A stretch of 64,000 bases of DNA, from the NCBI GenBank assembly GCA_965652025.1, contig CBFGTM010000007.1, positions 1-64,000 on the forward strand, in the 5' to 3' direction. Numbering within the stretch: position 1 is the stretch's first letter; each line of letters opens with the position of its first letter. The notes beneath the pieces were generated by a model. It ran no database searches. It was not told the DNA's origin and worked only from the letters and a program-made list of their open reading frames with translations. The position numbers and the translations under genes were made by a program. Source of the DNA: CAVVWJ01 sp965652025. GTDB taxonomy: Bacteria > Gemmatimonadota > Gemmatimonadetes > Gemmatimonadales > GWC2-71-9. This document shows positions 1 through 7,062 of the stretch, one piece after another.

Positions 1-1230
1 CATCATCGCTGCCTGACCCCAGCCCTGGAGCTGTCGTCGCACCACAACGACCGCCCCGACCAGAAAAATCAACACGCCGAGGCCTCCCAGGGTACGGCTG
101 AGCCAGCCGTACGAGTTCGCTGCACAAAACAGCAGTATGAGAGCGATGTAGACGGCGGAGAGGGCGCCGTAAGTCAGAAAAATTCGGCGCTCCCGGGCAT
201 CGGCCGGCGGCTCGGGCGCGTCCAGCCTCAGGACCCTGGTCTTGAGCAGCCAGCTCAAGTGCCCGGATGACCGCTGCCGAAGGTTCGGCACCTCGAGATA
301 GTCACTCAGCGCGTAGTAGCCGTCCAGCGGAATGAGAGGATTGATGTTCAGCAACACGGTCACGATGCCACCGATCAGCACGGCGGCAAAGGAGACTTGG
401 GAGACAACGGTATCCGGTGTCGCTGCCCACCAGACCACCGCAGCCACACTGGCAATGGCAAACTGTATCCAGGAACCGGCGGCCGTGACCCAGAGCCGGG
501 CGCTCCGTTCAGGGAAGGTCCAGGCATCATTCACGTTGCAGAAAAAGGCCGGCTCAAAATAAATGAGCATGGCGCCGATCTCGTGGACTCGCCCGCCGAA
601 GTATTTGCAGGTGAAACCGTGCCCCAGCTCATGAAATATGATGATGACGGTGCCGGTCGCCCAGAGTATCGCGTAGTCCGCCACTCCGAATTTCAGAGTA
701 TAGAGGTCGGCCAGGGCCTGGGAGAATTCATCCCACTTCAGGGTGATCACCAGGAAGTACAGCGCGAAGAGCACTATCGAGAGAACGATGAAGCTGCGGG
801 AAAAGAAGAAACGGAGCCGCGGCAGCCATCGGTCGAGCATCTTGTCGGGATCTCCTACGGACCAGCGAAGACGCAGCATATCTCCCTGAAAAAGTCCCTT
901 GCCCAGGCGTCGGCGGCGCTCCGCCCGCAACCGTTCCATCTGCAGCACCGACCGTTCTCCCAGGGTCCGCTCGCACAGACCCATCGCCGACAACTTGGCG
1001 GCGAACTTCTCGACCGCTGCTGGGGAGACACGAATACCTTCGGCTTGCAACCCGGCCGCGGCTTCGGCCGCGGTATGCTCCCCATCCAGGGTCTGCATTA
1101 CCGTGATTTCAACGGGACGGAATCGGAAATACTTGCGGGTCTCCGGATCCTTGACCACGAAGCTCTGCTCGCCCCGATAGGTCTGCTCCACCAGGATCAG
1201 ATCGGGTCGAAGCTTCGGACGGGCGCTCAT
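1..1230 (-). CDS. PqqD-like/M50 site-2-protease-family membrane protein (C-terminus cut by window edge)
   Basis: The gene runs leftward off the window; 410 codons are visible. Residues 1 to about 95 look like a PqqD-type winged-helix (RiPP recognition-like) domain. After this come several membrane segments with the zinc protease motif HELGH (H200-E201) and the distal NPLIPLDGYY motif (Asp303). The M50/S2P family cleaves or handles peptides within the membrane, and M50 proteins with PqqD-like domains and HlyD partners occur next to small modified-peptide genes. The ATG overlaps the stop of the upstream HlyD gene (ATGA, 1227-1230), so it is the third transport/processing gene of the operon that follows the two small peptide genes. 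A role in peptide maturation or export is inferred; the family call rests on visible motifs. Confidence 0.85.
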   Translation of the reverse strand, partial: MSARPKLRPDLILVEQTYRGEQSFVVKDPETRKYFRFRPVEITVMQTLDGEHTAAEAAAGLQAEGIRVSPAAVEKFAAKLSAMGLCERTLGERSVLQMERLRAERRRRLGKGLFQGDMLRLRWSVGDPDKMLDRWLPRLRFFFSRSFIVLSIVLFALYFLVITLKWDEFSQALADLYTLKFGVADYAILWATGTVIIIFHELGHGFTCKYFGGRVHEIGAMLIYFEPAFFCNVNDAWTFPERSARLWVTAAGSWIQFAIASVAAVVWWAATPDTVVSQVSFAAVLIGGIVTVLLNINPLIPLDGYYALSDYLEVPNLRQRSSGHLSWLLKTRVLRLDAPEPPADARERRIFLTYGALSAVYIALILLFCAANSYGWLSRTLGGLGVLIFLVGAVVVVRRQLQGWGQAAMM

Positions 1231-2198
1231 GGAACGTCCCGCAGGATCCTCTCGCCGGGTGCAAGACCGCTTACCACTTCAATACGGCCGTTGCCTACAT
1301 CGCCACCGGTCGTTATCCGCCGCAGGGTGGTCTTGTCATTGGACCAGACCAGGGCATATCCATCCTCGCCTACCGCCGTCCGGGGTATGACTACAGCCTG
1401 CCGGCGCTCTGACCCCAGCCGTACAGTGACGTTGCTCCCGGGGGTGAGCCGTGCCTTCCCATCCAGCTGCAGAATCAGTTCGCGAGTTCCGCTCCCGGGA
1501 TCGAGCATCGGTGAAGCCCGGATGACCTTGGCCTCGGCGGTGCTCCCTGCAGTCCCGATCACCTCGGCGCGAGTCCCGACGGCCACGTGCCCGGCCGCGG
1601 ACTCCGGAACCCGGATGGCCGCCAGAATCGGCCGCAGGGCCGTTATCCGAAAGAGGGTATCGCCGTTATTCACCAGGCGGCCCAGTCTCGCCGCCCGGGA
1701 AGTCACCACCCCGGAGAAAGGAGCCAGGATCCGGGTCAAGTCGAGATCTCTCTCGGCCTTGCGCAGTGCGAGAACCGCCTCGCGGTGCTCGAACTCCACC
1801 CGTTCTGAATCGGCCTGAGTCACTACACCGGCGACCCTGAGCGCTCGCTGACGTTCGACTGACAGATGGGTGTTGTTGTAGCGCTCCTTTGCCTGCTCCA
1901 GCGCAATCTCCTGGTCGGTACTTTCCAGCCGTCCCAGGAGCTGTCCCCGGCTGACCGGGGTGCCCAGGTCCACCAGGATGGACTGCACGATTCCCACGGA
2001 GCGGGCGTACACGGTCGCGTCGTGCTCGACATAGAGCTGAGAAGGAATGCTGAGCGGTACGTCGACGGTGACGGTATCGGCGGTGGCTACCGTGGCCGGC
2101 AACGGGGCTGCCGAGGCAGTTTCCTGGCCGGCATCAGGTTGGGAAGCCGGTTCCCGGGTACAGGCCACGATCACTGGGAGGAGCAGCAGATATCTCAT
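1227..2198 (-). CDS. HlyD/RND-type periplasmic adaptor lipoprotein
   Basis: A membrane-fusion (periplasmic adaptor) protein of about 323 residues. The chosen ATG at 2198 gives a short lipoprotein signal ending in the lipobox IVAC, and it overlaps the stop of the upstream GAF-HlyD gene as ATGA (2195-2198). An in-frame start at 2213 would add five residues and weaken the signal. The body shows the lipoyl/barrel-sandwich halves around a coiled-coil hairpin (VSRGQLLGRLES early, LAPFSGVVTSRAA later) and a C-terminal beta-barrel with GSNVTVRLG. Such proteins bridge an inner-membrane pump to the outer membrane. No pump ATPase or RND permease is visible in the window, so the partner is probably the M50 protein or a gene beyond position 1. 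Confidence 0.85.
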   Translation of the reverse strand: MRYLLLLPVIVACTREPASQPDAGQETASAAPLPATVATADTVTVDVPLSIPSQLYVEHDATVYARSVGIVQSILVDLGTPVSRGQLLGRLESTDQEIALEQAKERYNNTHLSVERQRALRVAGVVTQADSERVEFEHREAVLALRKAERDLDLTRILAPFSGVVTSRAARLGRLVNNGDTLFRITALRPILAAIRVPESAAGHVAVGTRAEVIGTAGSTAEAKVIRASPMLDPGSGTRELILQLDGKARLTPGSNVTVRLGSERRQAVVIPRTAVGEDGYALVWSNDKTTLRRITTGGDVGNGRIEVVSGLAPGERILRDVP

Positions 2199-4141
2199 GG
2201 TTTCAGCTTCCACCAGGTCAGCCTTGCCCAGCGCGCCGGGGCTCGGAGAATGCGGTCGAGAGTGCTGGCTGGCCAGGTAAGCACCTTGGTGTACGCCGAC
2301 ATCTGGGGTCGGAGCATGCCATCGGCATTGGCAACCGCTGCCCGAACCGGGTACTGGATCGACGATCCGGAGGAGATGCTGTCCAGTGGAAGTGACCCCA
2401 CGGAAGTCACCCGCCCCCCAAAGGTGTGCTGGGGGAGAGCATCCACCCGGAGAACAGTCTTCTGCCCCGGTCGCACCCAGGCCACATCCCGCTGATTGAC
2501 CCCGAACTCGAGCTCCAGCGTGTCGGTGCGGCCCAGTGTCAGTACCAGATCGCCTTCCTCCAGGGTAGCGCCGACCAGTTCCTCGATCCGGGGGGTCAGT
2601 ACTCGGCCGGAAACCGGTGCCCGAATGGTGGTCAGTTCCACTTCCTCGTCCAGCAGCGCCAGTTCCCGCCGAAGTGCCTCGCTGCGGATGCGCTGCATGC
2701 GCTCCTCTGCCACATCGCCGCGGCTTGCTGCCAGCGCTGCCGAACGCTGGGCTGCCTCAATCGCAGCCGCGGTGGAGGTCCGGTCGGTCAGCAGCCGAGT
2801 GGCTCGAAGGGATGCCAGAGGGGAGCCGCGGGCCACCAGGCTGCCTTCCTGAACCAGGACCCGTTCGATCACTCCGGGAACTTGCGCCCGTACCGGAGCG
2901 AGGGCGGTAGGGCGGAAGACGGCACCGGTGCCGGTTACCCCGTAGGGCCAGCGGATCAGCGTCAGCGCGGCAAGTACAGCCAAGAGGACTGCCGCGTAAA
3001 CCGCCAGCCGGCGGCGGGGTAGCGCCAGGACTGCCTGCTTCTTGGCAGCCAGCGCTCCCAGCGCGTCGACCATCGGTACCTGGTGATAGAGCTGGGCATT
3101 GCGGAGGGCGACAGCGGTCTGGTTCGCCAGAATTGCCGCCACCTCGAGTTGGGTTTCGCTGGCGAACTCGGCGGCCCGCGCTTCAAAGACCAGAACCCCG
3201 AGCACTCCCTCCTCGTCCTTGAGGGGCAGGTACAGTCCGCTCACCACCTCGTCCGCCTCCAGGTCCGCACCGAACACCGAGACAAACATCCGCTCGGCAT
3301 CCGACGACGGCGCTGTGCGGTCGGTCAAGTACAACTGGTCTCCGCGCCCTGCGGCCCACTCTGCCCGGGCTACGAGGTCCTGAAGCTTCGGGTCCTTGGG
3401 GTCGAGTTTCTCCTGACCGGCAACGGCTCGGATTTCACATTGCCCCTTCTGGTAAAGGCCAACCGCACCGCGATCGAAGGGCAACGCCCGGGAGGCCAGG
3501 TTGACTACCGAGCCGAGTACCCGGTCGAGGTCGAGCGTGGCCGTGATTTCCCGGCTGATCTCCAGGATCAGGGCCAGATCCCGGGCCCTCTTTTCCACGC
3601 TATGTAACTGAGCATTGCGGAGAGCGGCTGCAGCGTGGGCGGCAAGTCCTTCCAGTAGCTCGCGATCCCGGAGGTCGAAGATTCCGTCGCCGGTCAGTTT
3701 GTTGGAGACCTGGATCGATCCGACGGTCACCCCGCCGCTGACCATGGCGGTGGCCATGACGGTGGTGGCCAGCATCTCGCTGGAGTCGACCGCGGGCTGA
3801 TATCGGGGATCGTCGGCCGCACGGGTCACGATAGTGGTTCGGGGCCGCTGGGCCACATCACCCACGAACCCGGCCCCGATCGGGACCTGGGCACCCACCA
3901 GCTTTTGCCCCGCCCCCCCGGTCGCCAGGCGGCAGCAGAGCACGTCACCTTCGGCGATCCAGAGGGAACCGCCTTCGGCACCCAGGGCCGTCAGTACCCG
4001 TTGAAACACGCGAGGAAGCAGCTCGTCGAAGTCGAGCGTCGCGCTGAACTCGAGGCTGATGGAGTGCAACAGCCGGAGACGCTCTACCTCATCCCGGAGC
4101 TCCTCGACCGGCGGGACGGGAACGCTAATGATGTCGGGCAT
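2195..4141 (-). CDS. Tandem GAF-domain protein fused to HlyD membrane-fusion domain
   Basis: About 648 residues. A short coiled coil is followed by two GAF-type sensor domains (roughly residues 25-180 and 190-350), one transmembrane helix near 378-398, and a HlyD-type barrel-sandwich/coiled-coil/beta-barrel region to the C-terminus (QVPGVIERVLVQEG, then TIRAPVSGRVL). The topology implies cytoplasmic GAF sensors and a periplasmic adaptor, so export could be gated by a small ligand or redox state. The ATG at 4141 is preferred over the adjacent TTG at 4144. It is the first transport gene after the peptide genes and overlaps the next HlyD gene by four bases. GAF fused to HlyD is an uncommon architecture. 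The ligand is unknown. Confidence 0.85.
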   Translation of the reverse strand: MPDIISVPVPPVEELRDEVERLRLLHSISLEFSATLDFDELLPRVFQRVLTALGAEGGSLWIAEGDVLCCRLATGGAGQKLVGAQVPIGAGFVGDVAQRPRTTIVTRAADDPRYQPAVDSSEMLATTVMATAMVSGGVTVGSIQVSNKLTGDGIFDLRDRELLEGLAAHAAAALRNAQLHSVEKRARDLALILEISREITATLDLDRVLGSVVNLASRALPFDRGAVGLYQKGQCEIRAVAGQEKLDPKDPKLQDLVARAEWAAGRGDQLYLTDRTAPSSDAERMFVSVFGADLEADEVVSGLYLPLKDEEGVLGVLVFEARAAEFASETQLEVAAILANQTAVALRNAQLYHQVPMVDALGALAAKKQAVLALPRRRLAVYAAVLLAVLAALTLIRWPYGVTGTGAVFRPTALAPVRAQVPGVIERVLVQEGSLVARGSPLASLRATRLLTDRTSTAAAIEAAQRSAALAASRGDVAEERMQRIRSEALRRELALLDEEVELTTIRAPVSGRVLTPRIEELVGATLEEGDLVLTLGRTDTLELEFGVNQRDVAWVRPGQKTVLRVDALPQHTFGGRVTSVGSLPLDSISSGSSIQYPVRAAVANADGMLRPQMSAYTKVLTWPASTLDRILRAPARWARLTWWKLKP

Positions 4142-4194
4142 CAATCAGGTGGTGATGGTCTTACGAAGGTGTAACCCAGATTTGACATGCGCTA

Positions 4195-4233
4195 GATGAC
4201 CGGCTCCGGCCGTTGGGGCCGGAACCGGTCATC
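4195..4233 (-). terminator. Strong hairpin between peptide gene and transport genes (attenuator or stabiliser)
   Basis: Two 17-base arms (4195-4211 and 4217-4233) pair with a single mismatch around a 5-base loop. No T-run follows on the minus strand, so it is not a textbook rho-independent terminator. It lies between peptide gene A (stop at 4261) and the GAF-HlyD gene, where a partial terminator or 3'-end stabiliser would raise precursor expression over the transporter. The function is inferred. Confidence 0.5.
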
Positions 4234-4260
4234 TGCCAGACGGAGGCTCGAGATTCGGGA

Positions 4261-4419
4261 TCAGTTCGGCTTGTTGCGCAAACGGACTGGCGCGATCCGC
4301 TCTTCAAGCTCCTCGACCGAGAGCTCCACCGCCTCGGCTTCCTTCCCGGTGGCATTCTGGACCTGAGCCTTCTGCTCGGGGGTCAGCTGGATCCTGACCT
4401 GATCCTTGGACGTCGACAT
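4261..4419 (-). CDS. Small peptide A (52 aa): conserved leader ending VEELEERIAP plus cationic tail VRLRNKPN
   Basis: A 52-residue gene product. The start at 4419 has a clean GGAGG (4425-4429) five bases upstream. It aligns without gaps to peptide B over residues 8-43: R-I-x-L-T-P-E-Q at the start, A-T-G-K-x-A-x-A in the middle and ELSVEELEERIAP at the end. After the shared IAP the sequences diverge completely, leaving the tail VRLRNKPN here. A conserved front with a variable short C-terminus beside HlyD adaptors and a PqqD/M50 protease is the pattern expected of exported or processed peptide precursors. No Cys, Ser or Thr is present in the tail, so lanthionine-type modification is unlikely. 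The function is inferred; expression rests on the start site and the paralogy. Confidence 0.75.
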   Translation of the reverse strand: MSTSKDQVRIQLTPEQKAQVQNATGKEAEAVELSVEELEERIAPVRLRNKPN

Positions 4420-4460
4420 GTAAGCCTCCGTGCTAGTGCGGTGAATAGGGGACCACATAG

Positions 4461-4486
4461 TGTGTTACAAACGTGTGTTACGAAAG
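4461..4486. repeat. Two 13-bp direct repeats (TGTGTTAC core)
   Basis: The core TGTGTTAC occurs at 4461-4468 and 4474-4481 within 13-bp units that agree at 11 of 13 positions. They sit 42-67 bases upstream of the peptide A start, where an activator or RNA polymerase would bind. A related GTGTTACAA also occurs on the minus strand near 4782-4790, ahead of the other promoters of the locus. Confidence 0.5.
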
Positions 4487-4497
4487 TCATGCCCTAG

Positions 4498-4515
4498 CGT
4501 GAAAAATCCGTGAAA
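4498..4515. promoter_or_regulatory. Heptamer direct repeat, 11-bp period (CGTGAAA x2), candidate SARP site 1
   Basis: CGTGAAA occurs at 4498-4504 and again at 4509-4515, separated by 4 bases. SARP regulators are known to bind heptameric direct repeats spaced one helical turn apart. The pair lies between the stop of peptide B and the promoter region of peptide A. A matching pair is found at 4730-4747, and the SARP gene itself starts at 4810. Confidence 0.6.
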
Positions 4516-4516
4516 A

Positions 4517-4681
4517 TCACTGGAGCCTGCGGGGCCTCCCGGCCAGGGTCGCTGGCGCGATCCGCTCTTCCAGCTCCTCGACCGAGAGCTCAATGGCATC
4601 CGCGTCCTTCCCCGTCGCCCGGCGGACCTGGTCCCGCTGCTCGGGAGTGAGGGTGATCCGGAAGCTGTCTCTGGGGTCCAT
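4517..4681 (-). CDS. Small peptide B (54 aa): paralogue of peptide A with tail ATLAGRPRRLQ
   Basis: A 54-residue paralogue of peptide A. The start at 4681 has AGGAG (4688-4692) six bases upstream. Residues 8-43 share the pattern R-I-x-L-T-P-E-Q, A-T-G-K and ELSVEELEERIAP, while the C-terminal 11 residues (ATLAGRPRRLQ) are unrelated to the tail of peptide A apart from being basic. A longer in-frame start exists at 4798 but its extra residues are not shared with A. The region before the start holds the CGTGAA direct repeats. It is probably a precursor for the downstream HlyD/M50 machinery (inference); alternatively the pair could be small regulatory or chaperone-like proteins. Confidence 0.75.
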   Translation of the reverse strand: MDPRDSFRITLTPEQRDQVRRATGKDADAIELSVEELEERIAPATLAGRPRRLQ

Positions 4682-4729
4682 GTGCCGCTCCTGTAGAGGT
4701 TCGTAACGCAGACCAATCTGAACGGCCAA

Positions 4730-4747
4730 CGTGAACCCAGCGTGAAA
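4730..4747. promoter_or_regulatory. Heptamer direct repeat, 11-bp period (CGTGAAC/CGTGAAA), candidate SARP site 2
   Basis: CGTGAAC (4730-4736) and CGTGAAA (4741-4747) repeat with an 11-bp period. On the minus strand they abut a weak TTGGCC (-35-like, 4724-4729) ahead of peptide B. On the plus strand they lie just upstream of TTGCTG (4755-4760) ahead of the SARP gene. One site could therefore serve both divergent promoters. Confidence 0.6.
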
Positions 4748-4754
4748 AGCCCCC

Positions 4755-4782
4755 TTGCTGGTCCGTAAATTCGACGTAAGGT
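4755..4782 (+). promoter_or_regulatory. Possible promoter of the SARP regulator gene
   Basis: TTGCTG (4755-4760), a 16-base spacer and TAAGGT (4777-4782) form a modest sigma70-like promoter 28 bases before the GTG start. It lies directly downstream of the CGTGAA repeats, consistent with autoregulation. The -10 match is weak. Confidence 0.35.
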
Positions 4783-4809
4783 TGTAACACCCCTTCATGG
4801 CCGTGTATT

Positions 4810-7062
4810 GTGGCCGATGTCAGCCTGACCCTGCTCGGTCCCCCCTCACTCTCACGCCGGGGAGGCGGAACGTTCAATCCGCAGCCGAGCGCCAAGGCCC
4901 TTGGGCTGCTCGCCTACCTGACTCTCGAACCAGGTCCTCATACTCGGGAAGAGTTAGCCGGCCTCCTCTGGGGAGAATCATCCGAGGCCGAGGCTCGCGG
5001 CTCGTTACGGCAGGCGGTCAAGCACTTGCGGAGCCGGTTGGGAGATGCTCTTCGCTGCGATCGGGCCACCATCGAGCTCGCGGGGCCGATCGAATGCGAG
5101 ATCCGAGACTTCCGGCAGCAGGTGGCCCAGGATGCCCGGCTGGCGGTGAAAACCGATGCCACCCGGTTTCTGGCCGGCTTTTCAGTTCGCCATGCTCCCC
5201 GATTCGAGGAGTGGGTGGCTGAAACCCGTCGCGGGCTGCTGCGACAGTACCAGGATGCCCTCGGGACGCTGACCCGGGATGCCATGGGACAATGGCGCTG
5301 GCGCGAGGCCAGCGGGTACGCCGATCGCTGGCTGGCCAGTGATCCGTTGTCGGACGAAGCGGTCAAGCTGGCCATCGAGGCGCGCTACCTCGGCGGTGAC
5401 CGTGGCGCTGCCCTCGCGCTCTACCACGAGTACCGAGCAGCGCTCCAGCGCGAGACTGGTTGCGAGCCGAGCCGCGGGCTGCTCAACCTGATCCGCAGAG
5501 TTGAAGCTGATGCCTCCATCATCAACGCCCGGCCAATCAGTGACGAGTGGTATGTCCGGGCGCCCTCATTCGAGGCGAGCCTGATCGGCCGGGAGCCGGA
5601 ATGGGCAGCTCTGGCCAAGACCTGGAAAGACATCAAGCGCGGAAGCAGCCGGGTGGTACTGCTGGAGGGCGAACCGGGCATCGGGAAGTCGCGTCTGGCC
5701 GAGGAGTTTCTCCGCTGGGCGGTAGCGGATGGTGGAGGCGTTCTTCGAGGCCATGGATACAGTGTTCACGGGATTGCGTACGAGCCGGTGGTAGAGTTGC
5801 TGCGGGACGCACTCAACACGCCGGGCCTGGCGGGGACCAGTCCGGAGTGGCTGACCGAAGTCAGTCGGCTCTTGCCGGAGCTGCGTCAGCGCTTTCCGTC
5901 GCTTCCTTCACCGGTGATCTCGAGCGATCCGACCGAGGGCTGGCGTCTCTACGAGGGCGTGGCTCAGCTGGTCCTGTCGCTCGCGTCCGAGCGCCCCGTC
6001 GGACTCCTGGTCGACGACCTGCAATGGTGTGACAGTGACAGCTGCAACCTCCTCCGCTACCTAATTCGACGCACCGAGAAAGCGCCGGTACTCTGGCTCA
6101 GTACGCTGAGTCTGGGCGAGCTAGAGCGGGAGGCGCCCGCCGCCCGGCTGTACCGGGGCTTACGGGCTCAGCCGCACGTCACCGCCATACCGGTCGGCCC
6201 TCTCCAGGAGGAGAATCTCTGGAAAATGATCCGGGAAATGGGACACGTAAGTACTCCCACCGGAGCCCGGCGATTCGCCAATCGGGTGTACGCAGTGACC
6301 GGTGGAAATCCTTTCTATGTCATCGAGCTGTTGAAGACGATGTTCGCCCAGGGACTGCTGGCAGTGACTGACGAGACGGGCGAATGGACCGCTCCGGCTG
6401 AGGCGCTGGGAAGCCGAGGCCGGGAACTTCCGGTCTCGCAGACGGTACAGGACGTCATTGCCGAAAGGGTTGAACGTTTACCGGAGAAGCTCTGCGAGGT
6501 GCTCATCACCATAGCGGTGGCCAGCTCCGGCTGCCGTCCCGAGGTCATCTCCCACGTTCACGGCATTTCTCGGCTCAACGCCGCCGGGATCGCCGACGCC
6601 CTGGTGGACCGCAGACTGGTCACCGAAGAAGCCGGTGTCTACCGTTGCACCCACCCCGTCATCGCCCATGTGGTGCGCGACAGCCTGACCGAATCCCGGC
6701 GGCGCGAGGTTCAGCGGACTCTGGCGCTGGCGCTCGAGCGGGCTCTGCAGCCTGAGGACCTGCGGGAAGTGGCGCGGGAGATTGCCCGGCATGCCGACCG
6801 GGGCGGCGAGGCCGCCTTGGCCTGCAAATACGCAATGATCGCGGCTCAGGAAGCCCTGGAGCGTTACGCCTTCGCCGAGGCGATGTCCTGGCTGGATCTG
6901 GCAGCGACCAATGCCCGGGGCGAAGCTGAGGGTGATGCCGTCAATCGGCTCACCGCCCAGGTACTGGAGGCCGCCGGCTGGAATGAGGCTCCCGCCCTGA
7001 TGAAGCTGGGGGGACCAATTACCCGGGAGCTCGTGAGCGAAGACTTTGATTTAGGCCGGTAA
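4810..7062 (+). CDS. SARP-type transcriptional activator with AAA/NTPase domain (AfsR-like)
   Basis: A 750-residue regulator with a GTG start. Residues 1-95 form an OmpR-like winged helix, residues 96-235 the bacterial transcriptional activation (BTAD) repeat region, and from about 255 a large STAND-type NTPase with Walker A GEPGIGKS (287-294) and Walker B-like GLLVDDLQW. The end is helical. SARPs bind direct heptamer repeats and activate nearby biosynthetic or export operons. This one is divergent from the two small peptide genes, and both 11-bp-period repeats lie in its control region. Local activation of the peptide/HlyD/M50 operon is therefore the simplest role. SARPs are best known from Actinobacteria. 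Its 3' end overlaps the convergent PP2C gene by 12 bases. Confidence 0.88.
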   Translation: MADVSLTLLGPPSLSRRGGGTFNPQPSAKALGLLAYLTLEPGPHTREELAGLLWGESSEAEARGSLRQAVKHLRSRLGDALRCDRATIELAGPIECEIRDFRQQVAQDARLAVKTDATRFLAGFSVRHAPRFEEWVAETRRGLLRQYQDALGTLTRDAMGQWRWREASGYADRWLASDPLSDEAVKLAIEARYLGGDRGAALALYHEYRAALQRETGCEPSRGLLNLIRRVEADASIINARPISDEWYVRAPSFEASLIGREPEWAALAKTWKDIKRGSSRVVLLEGEPGIGKSRLAEEFLRWAVADGGGVLRGHGYSVHGIAYEPVVELLRDALNTPGLAGTSPEWLTEVSRLLPELRQRFPSLPSPVISSDPTEGWRLYEGVAQLVLSLASERPVGLLVDDLQWCDSDSCNLLRYLIRRTEKAPVLWLSTLSLGELEREAPAARLYRGLRAQPHVTAIPVGPLQEENLWKMIREMGHVSTPTGARRFANRVYAVTGGNPFYVIELLKTMFAQGLLAVTDETGEWTAPAEALGSRGRELPVSQTVQDVIAERVERLPEKLCEVLITIAVASSGCRPEVISHVHGISRLNAAGIADALVDRRLVTEEAGVYRCTHPVIAHVVRDSLTESRRREVQRTLALALERALQPEDLREVAREIARHADRGGEAALACKYAMIAAQEALERYAFAEAMSWLDLAATNARGEAEGDAVNRLTAQVLEAAGWNEAPALMKLGGPITRELVSEDFDLGR

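Noticed and set aside
397..1818. 473-codon open frame on the plus strand
   Set aside because: It is antisense to the M50 and HlyD genes, whose motifs (HELGH, lipobox) are clear; its composition is Arg/Pro-rich like a GC-driven shadow.
4195..4233. Classical rho-independent terminator
   Set aside because: The stem is excellent but no T-run follows on either strand, so it is reported only as a hairpin.
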